Below, piece by piece: positions 6,573 through 9,968 of a DNA stretch of 9,968 nucleotides (position 1 is its first letter; each line of letters begins with the position of its first letter). The notes beneath the pieces are model-generated. The model searched no databases, was not told where the DNA came from, and saw nothing but the letters and a program-made list of their open reading frames with translations. The position numbers were made by a program, and so were the translations under genes. Location of the stretch: the NCBI GenBank assembly GCA_937950385.1, contig CALFEA010000246.1, forward strand, positions 1-9,968, written 5' to 3'. This DNA comes from an uncultured Altererythrobacter sp. (GTDB lineage Bacteria; Pseudomonadota; Alphaproteobacteria; Sphingomonadales; Sphingomonadaceae).

Positions 6573-6879
6573 GTAGAGGTAGATACTGCCCTGTGATCCC
6601 GGGCGCATCCCTCAAATATGCCAGCGCTTCGGATCTCGCAGTATCGCTCCCCCCGCCAACGCAATTGATACGCGAAGGCGCATAGTCGCGGGCCAGATCA
6701 CGCACAGCTGCCCTCCGCCAATCATCATGATCGGTCCCGGCACTCGGTAAAAGCAGCGTGAGATGAACTAGGCCAGATGCGAGACGGGCCGAGATGGCCG
6801 GCAGATGGTCGGTATAAAACGCAGATGCCGCAGCACTGGGCGCAGATGGTAGAGCATCAATTTTCAGCTCTTGGCTCAT
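6565..6879 (-). CDS. Small SDR-derived Rossmann-like protein lacking catalytic residues
   Basis: This 104-residue protein resembles only the C-terminal half of a short-chain dehydrogenase/reductase. Residues 55-75 (R-A-A-V-R-D-L-A-R-D-Y-A-P, then R-I-N-C-V) match the helix and strand that carry R-x-N-x-V-x-P-G in SDRs. Residues 88-102 (Y-L-R-D-A-P and I-T-G-Q-Y-L) match the last SDR strand. The N-terminal glycine-rich cofactor motif is absent, and the Tyr-x-x-x-Lys pair is replaced (W54 and R56 fall in this region). It is therefore not expected to be an oxidoreductase. The gene lies 4 bases after folB and overlaps moaA by 8 bases, so it is firmly part of the pterin-gene cluster and its frame has been kept. 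Whether it descends from a pteridine-reductase-like SDR is speculation. The ATG at 6877-6879 is preferred over 6940-6942 because the longer form would overlap folB. Confidence 0.7.
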   Translation of the reverse strand: MSQELKIDALPSAPSAAASAFYTDHLPAISARLASGLVHLTLLLPSAGTDHDDWRRAAVRDLARDYAPSRINCVGGGSDTARSEALAYLRDAPGITGQYLPLHD

Positions 6880-6883
6880 CACA

Positions 6884-7255
6884 TCAACGCCGCTCGCGCC
6901 GCATCGTAATACCGATCTTCTCATTCGCTTCAGCAATAGCAAGCTTGACGATTTTCACCGTGATCGCCTGTACACGCGTGTCCTGCACAAACAGGGTTTC
7001 GCAAATGTGATCAGCTAGCGATTCGATCAGTTTGAAATGCACGCCCCTTGGCAATGCCTCAGATGCGGCGAATTTCAAATCCATATAATTCTTGCTCGCC
7101 GACAATGGCGTGTCGGGATCATAGCGATCAGCAATATCCATATCCGCCTGAATGGTAATCCGCAGCGGCTGCGGCTTGCCGGTCTCCTCCGAATAAATAC
7201 CGGTGAGAACATCGACTTCGAGGTCGGCAACTTCAAGAATGAGCGAATCGGCCAT
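6884..7255 (-). CDS. folB: Dihydroneopterin aldolase
   Basis: FolB cleaves 7,8-dihydroneopterin to 6-hydroxymethyl-dihydropterin and glycolaldehyde in folate synthesis, acting in the cytoplasm, probably as an octamer. The protein has 123 residues, the usual length. The sequence G-I-Y-S-E-E near residues 19-24 holds the glutamate (E24) equivalent to the conserved active-site Glu. N-Y-M-D-L at 56-60 carries the conserved Tyr, F-K-L-I-E-S-L-A is at 74-81, and K104 in V-K-L-A-I corresponds to the catalytic Lys. The start at 7253-7255 gives the standard M-A-D-S-L-I-L-E opening and has AAGGA about 10 bases upstream. Longer readings up to 7411 run inside the upstream gene and are not real. The gene sits 13 bases after the methyltransferase and 4 bases before the SDR-like gene. 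Confidence 0.92.
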   Translation of the reverse strand: MADSLILEVADLEVDVLTGIYSEETGKPQPLRITIQADMDIADRYDPDTPLSASKNYMDLKFAASEALPRGVHFKLIESLADHICETLFVQDTRVQAITVKIVKLAIAEANEKIGITMRRERR

Positions 7256-7268
7256 GATGAGCGTGTCC

Positions 7269-8165
7269 TTAGACTGAATTGCGCCAGCGCGCGAAGATTG
7301 CCGTAGGCAGAAGCCGCGGATTGTCGCCAGTCTCTTGCACAGCGAGATCGCCATGTTCGACCGTGCCGGGCAAATCGGCGAATAATTCTTCCACCAACCC
7401 AGCCAGCGCAAGGCTGCTCATGCGCACAGCATAGACGGTGAGGAATAGGAATTTGCTGTTTTCATCCAGCAGCTTGCGGCAATCGGAGAGCAATTCTGGC
7501 AGCCCATCTTCGATACGCCAAGTTTCATTCTTTGGTCCGCGCCCAAACTTTGGCGGATCAAGAATAATCCCGTCATAGCGCTTTTCACGCCGCACCTCGC
7601 GGGCGGCGAACTTTGCTGCATCATCCACCAGCCAGCGGATGGGCGCATCCTCTAAACCTGAAAGCGCAGCATTTTCGCGGGCCTGAGCCACCGATTTCTT
7701 CGATGCATCCACATGTGTCACGCGGCCATGCTTGCTCAGTGCGAGGGACCCTACACCGGTATAGCCAAACATGTTGAGCGCTTCGGCCTCTGTTTGCCTG
7801 TCCAATTGCGCCCGCATCCAATCCCACACAGGGGCCATATCAGGGAAGAACTGTAAATGGCGAAACGGGGTTGGTTGGGCGGTAAAATGCGCCTCTTCCC
7901 AGCTTAAAGGCCAGCCTTCTTCCGGCAGTGCCTTATCGCCCAATGCCTGCCACCGGCCGCCGCCATCCTCGTCAGAACCTGGAATAAATTCCGCATCGGC
8001 GGCCCAATCATCAATACGCGGGCTCCACATTGCTTGGGGTTCAGGGCGAATAAAGCTGCGCGGCCCAAAGCTTTCCCATTTTCGCCCATGGCCGCTGTCG
8101 AGCAAGCGGTAACTGTCCCACCCCTCGCCTACCATCAGCATCGGTTCGCGGCAAAGCTGCGCCAT
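7269..8165 (-). CDS. Class I SAM-dependent methyltransferase (RlmI/RlmK-like)
   Basis: This 298-residue protein has the methyltransferase core of the RlmI/RlmK type (PF10672-like), enzymes that usually modify 23S rRNA. Motif I is L-N-M-F-G-Y-T-G-V-G-S-L at 130-141, and the SAM-binding acid is D153 in H-V-D-A-S. Motif IV is I-L-D-P-P-K-F-G-R-G at about 201-210. F-P-D-M and W at 107-115 precede the core as in this family. The N-terminal 95 residues contain a P-R-x-x-I-R-P-E-type region but no clear PUA domain, so the substrate is not fixed; an rRNA or tRNA base is the best guess. Its ATG (8163-8165) overlaps the thrC stop in TGATG, a classic coupled junction. This neighbour pairing with thrC is, I believe, recurrent in Sphingomonadales. 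Confidence 0.87.
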   Translation of the reverse strand: MAQLCREPMLMVGEGWDSYRLLDSGHGRKWESFGPRSFIRPEPQAMWSPRIDDWAADAEFIPGSDEDGGGRWQALGDKALPEEGWPLSWEEAHFTAQPTPFRHLQFFPDMAPVWDWMRAQLDRQTEAEALNMFGYTGVGSLALSKHGRVTHVDASKKSVAQARENAALSGLEDAPIRWLVDDAAKFAAREVRREKRYDGIILDPPKFGRGPKNETWRIEDGLPELLSDCRKLLDENSKFLFLTVYAVRMSSLALAGLVEELFADLPGTVEHGDLAVQETGDNPRLLPTAIFARWRNSV

Positions 8166-9565
8166 CAGTTGGCAGGAGTTGCGCGAGACGTAACGTAATC
8201 ACGCACGGCTTCATATGTTCCTGGAAGCTCGTCATAGGCTTCCTCGCGTGCAAACAAATCGCCGACACGCGCAGGCAAGGCAGGCCGCTGGCCAATCGCG
8301 CGCTCAACCGCATCGCGGAACTTTGCCGGATGCGCCGTGGCCAATGTGACCACCGGAATAGCTGGATCAATCTGCGCTTCGAGCGCTGCGTGAAGGCCAA
8401 TCGCTGTGTGCGGATCGAGCACTTGCCCAGCGTTCTCATGGGCCCAGCGCAAAGTCTGCGAAAGCTGCTCGCCATCTGTGCGCGAACTGGTGAACAGCTT
8501 TGCTGCCCCCTCGCGCTGAGCATTGGTAAGCTGCATCGCTTTGCTCGCTTCAAAGGCACGCATCTGCTCCGCCATCGCATCACCATCACGGCCACCGCAA
8601 TCGAACAGCAGACGCTCAAAGTTAGAACTGACCTGAATATCCATCGACGGCGCAACCGTGGGCGTGACTTCGCCTGCGGAATAATCCCCATCGGAAATAG
8701 CGCGGTGGAGGATATCATTGACGTTTGTTGCCACGATCAACCGCTCAATCGGCAGCCCCATTTGCGCAGCCACATAGCCTGCAAACACATCGCCGAAATT
8801 GCCGGTGGGCACGCTGAATGCGACTTTGCATGCTGGTGATCCCAATTGCAGAGCGGCGGCAAAGTAATAGACGACTTGCGCCATCAACCGCGCCCAATTG
8901 ATCGAATTGACCGCGCCAATATTGAACCGTCCGGTCACATCCGCATCGCCAAACATGCGTTTGACCATGGCCTGCGCGTCATCAAAACTGCCGTCCATCG
9001 CAATGTTATAGACGTTTGGCGCCCGAACCGTTGTCATCTGACGGCGCTGAACATCACTAATCCTGCCCGCAGGGTGCAGCATGAATATGTCGATGCCCTC
9101 GCGCCCGGCAACCGCATCAATCGCCGCCGAACCCGTGTCGCCGCTGGTTGCGCCAACAATGGTGAGGTTGGATTTGCGGCGGCTTAGGAAATTTTCGAAA
9201 AACAGGCCCAGCAATTGCAGCGCCACATCTTTAAACGCCAGAGTTGGCCCGTGGAACAATTCAAGCAGCCATTGCTGCTCATCCAATTGTGCCAGCGGTG
9301 TGACCGCTTTGTGAGAGAACCGCCCATAGGCCTCCTCACACAATGCAAGCAATTCATCGGCGGAAAGGCTGCCACCAACGAACGGCGCCATTATTTTCGC
9401 GGCGAGCTGCGCATAAGGAAGCCCCGCCATTGCGGCGATTTCTTCCGGCGCAAAACTTGGCCATTCGCGCGGTAAATACAGGCCGCCATCGCTAGCCAAG
9501 CCTGCCAGAGTTGCGCCTTCAAAATCGAGCGCTTCAGCGCTTCCACGGGTTGAGATATATTCCAT
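8165..9565 (-). CDS. thrC: Threonine synthase
   Basis: ThrC converts O-phosphohomoserine to threonine and phosphate with pyridoxal phosphate. With the ATG at 9563-9565 the protein has 466 residues, right for the long proteobacterial-fungal form. It opens M-E-Y-I-S-T-R-G and has the A-S-D-G-G-L-Y-L-P segment at about 24-32. The PLP lysine is K112 in H-G-P-T-L-A-F-K-D, and the phosphate loop is G-A-T-S-G-D-T-G shortly after. N-F-G-D-V-F-A-G-Y further on is also typical. A TTG at 9602-9604 would add 13 unlike residues and is rejected. The stop is fused to the methyltransferase start, and SURF1 lies 73 bases upstream on the same strand, so thrC may be transcribed from the cytochrome oxidase assembly cluster. 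Confidence 0.97.
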   Translation of the reverse strand: MEYISTRGSAEALDFEGATLAGLASDGGLYLPREWPSFAPEEIAAMAGLPYAQLAAKIMAPFVGGSLSADELLALCEEAYGRFSHKAVTPLAQLDEQQWLLELFHGPTLAFKDVALQLLGLFFENFLSRRKSNLTIVGATSGDTGSAAIDAVAGREGIDIFMLHPAGRISDVQRRQMTTVRAPNVYNIAMDGSFDDAQAMVKRMFGDADVTGRFNIGAVNSINWARLMAQVVYYFAAALQLGSPACKVAFSVPTGNFGDVFAGYVAAQMGLPIERLIVATNVNDILHRAISDGDYSAGEVTPTVAPSMDIQVSSNFERLLFDCGGRDGDAMAEQMRAFEASKAMQLTNAQREGAAKLFTSSRTDGEQLSQTLRWAHENAGQVLDPHTAIGLHAALEAQIDPAIPVVTLATAHPAKFRDAVERAIGQRPALPARVGDLFAREEAYDELPGTYEAVRDYVTSRATPAN

Positions 9566-9638
9566 TACGCAAGAGCGGTTAGCCGCGTGTGCGTTTCGGT
9601 GCAAGCAAGCGAGGCTTTTGCTGCATCAAGGCTTGCTC

Positions 9639-9968
9639 TTAGCGGGCATTGTTATCTGGCCGGCGCCGATTGGTTTCTGCGGTACGCTTGCGCAGAGCCA
9701 GAAAATAGATCGCAAGGGCTGTAAGTGCGAAAAAAAACCACTGTCCAGCATAAGCTAGGTGATTGTTGGGCAGATCGTTAGGGTCAGGTTTTGCTACTTT
9801 TTCGAGACCGGCGTACGGATCCGTTGCAACTACCTTGTACTTGCTATCTCGGCCGACAAGAACTCCCTCGATTTCTCCTCCAGTGAAGTTGGGCTCACTA
9901 GGCGTCATCGACCAGCCAATATCAGCATAGGTGGTTTCTACGATGCTATTCCCCGGTTGGAGCCAACG
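9639..9968 (-). CDS. SURF1 family cytochrome oxidase assembly protein, 5' partial
   Basis: This is the C-terminal 109 residues of a SURF1-family protein, an inner-membrane factor that helps insert haem a into the aa3-type cytochrome c oxidase. The frame is open to the right edge and reads W-L-Q-P-G-N, then D-I-G-W, the normal SURF1 layout, so the ATG at 9906-9908 is internal and not a start. Key signs are the G-V-L-V-G strand, P-N-N-H-L-A-Y-A-G-Q-W-F (the conserved N-H-L-x-Y-A-x-x-W motif) and the final membrane segment W-F-F-F-A-L-T-A-L-A-I-Y-F. A basic tail of about 17 residues (R-K-R, then R-R-R-P) should face the cytoplasm. The 73-base gap to thrC shows no convincing terminator, so read-through to thrC is plausible. 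Confidence 0.9.
   Translation of the reverse strand, partial: RWLQPGNSIVETTYADIGWSMTPSEPNFTGGEIEGVLVGRDSKYKVVATDPYAGLEKVAKPDPNDLPNNHLAYAGQWFFFALTALAIYFLALRKRTAETNRRRPDNNAR

Noticed and set aside
6573..6608. Upstream ATG for moaA adding 12 residues
   Set aside because: No spaced ribosome binding site, and it would extend the overlap with the upstream gene; the ATG at 6572 forms a normal short overlap.
7256..7411. Longer N-terminus for folB
   Set aside because: It runs through the end of the methyltransferase gene; the FolB family start is the ATG at 7253-7255.
8041..8718. Minus-strand open frame of 225 codons in another frame
   Set aside because: Overlaps thrC and the methyltransferase, both of which have clear family motifs; the translation looks like out-of-frame sequence.
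8330..8839. Plus-strand open frame of 169 codons
   Set aside because: Entirely antisense to thrC, with no recognisable protein family or ribosome binding site.
8884..8908. TTGAT and nearby TTGAC in thrC as an FNR-like site
   Set aside because: Only one half-site matches and it lies deep inside a coding region; likewise the other scattered TTGAT copies.
9566..9604. TTG start for thrC adding 13 residues
   Set aside because: The extra residues do not resemble threonine synthase, whose conserved start is M-E-Y-I-S-T-R-G at 9565.
9604..9637. Seven-base inverted repeat AGCAAGC/GCTTGCT between SURF1 and thrC
   Set aside because: The loop is 20 bases and no T-run follows on the coding strand, so it does not support a terminator.

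Overview
The window looks like core chromosome of an alphaproteobacterium, most likely a Sphingomonadales member (Erythrobacteraceae-like). This is inferred from the protein sequences: an FnrL-type Crp/Fnr regulator, a SURF1-thrC-methyltransferase gene order, a bL21 protein with a long lysine/alanine tail, and a folB-moaA cluster. No species call is possible from the sequence alone. Coding density is very high. No stretch longer than about 240 bases lacks a gene, and I see no tRNA, rRNA, CRISPR array, insertion sequence or phage gene.

Layout, left to right. (1) 1-632, plus strand: 3' part of a YgfZ/GcvT-like folate-binding protein, cut by the window edge. It runs tail-to-tail into a TetR-family repressor gene (616-1215, minus) with a 17-base overlap. 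(2) 1327-2761, minus strand: rplU (bL21), rpmA (bL27) and a GNAT acetyltransferase gene, read in that order. The 168 bases between rpmA and the preferred GTG start of the GNAT gene are full of inverted repeats. One of these can mask the GNAT ribosome binding site, so the region may act as an RNA switch. (3) 2762-2999: divergent control region between rplU and the next plus-strand pair. (4) 3000-4268, plus strand: a predicted lipoprotein of unknown function followed 9 bases later by an FnrL-type oxygen-sensing regulator with the four expected cysteines. (5) 4293-4727, minus strand: a three-segment membrane protein of unknown function that converges on fnrL. A perfect FNR box (4782-4795) lies just upstream of it, so it is probably a direct FnrL target. 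(6) 4811-9565, minus strand: a tightly packed array read thrC, SAM-dependent methyltransferase, folB, a small SDR-derived protein, moaA, moaD, moaE. Gaps run from -8 to 13 bases, and several start codons overlap or nearly touch the previous stop. (7) 9639-9968, minus strand: the C-terminal part of SURF1, a cytochrome c oxidase assembly factor that continues past the window.

How the genes may work together: moaA, moaD and moaE cover the first and second stages of molybdenum cofactor synthesis (moaC is not in the window), and folB is another pterin-pathway enzyme that also traces back to GTP. SURF1 belongs to aerobic respiration and FnrL to the response to low oxygen. The most promising points for follow-up are the FNR-box-controlled membrane protein, the folded RNA leader in front of the GNAT gene, and the catalytically dead SDR-like protein embedded between folB and moaA.
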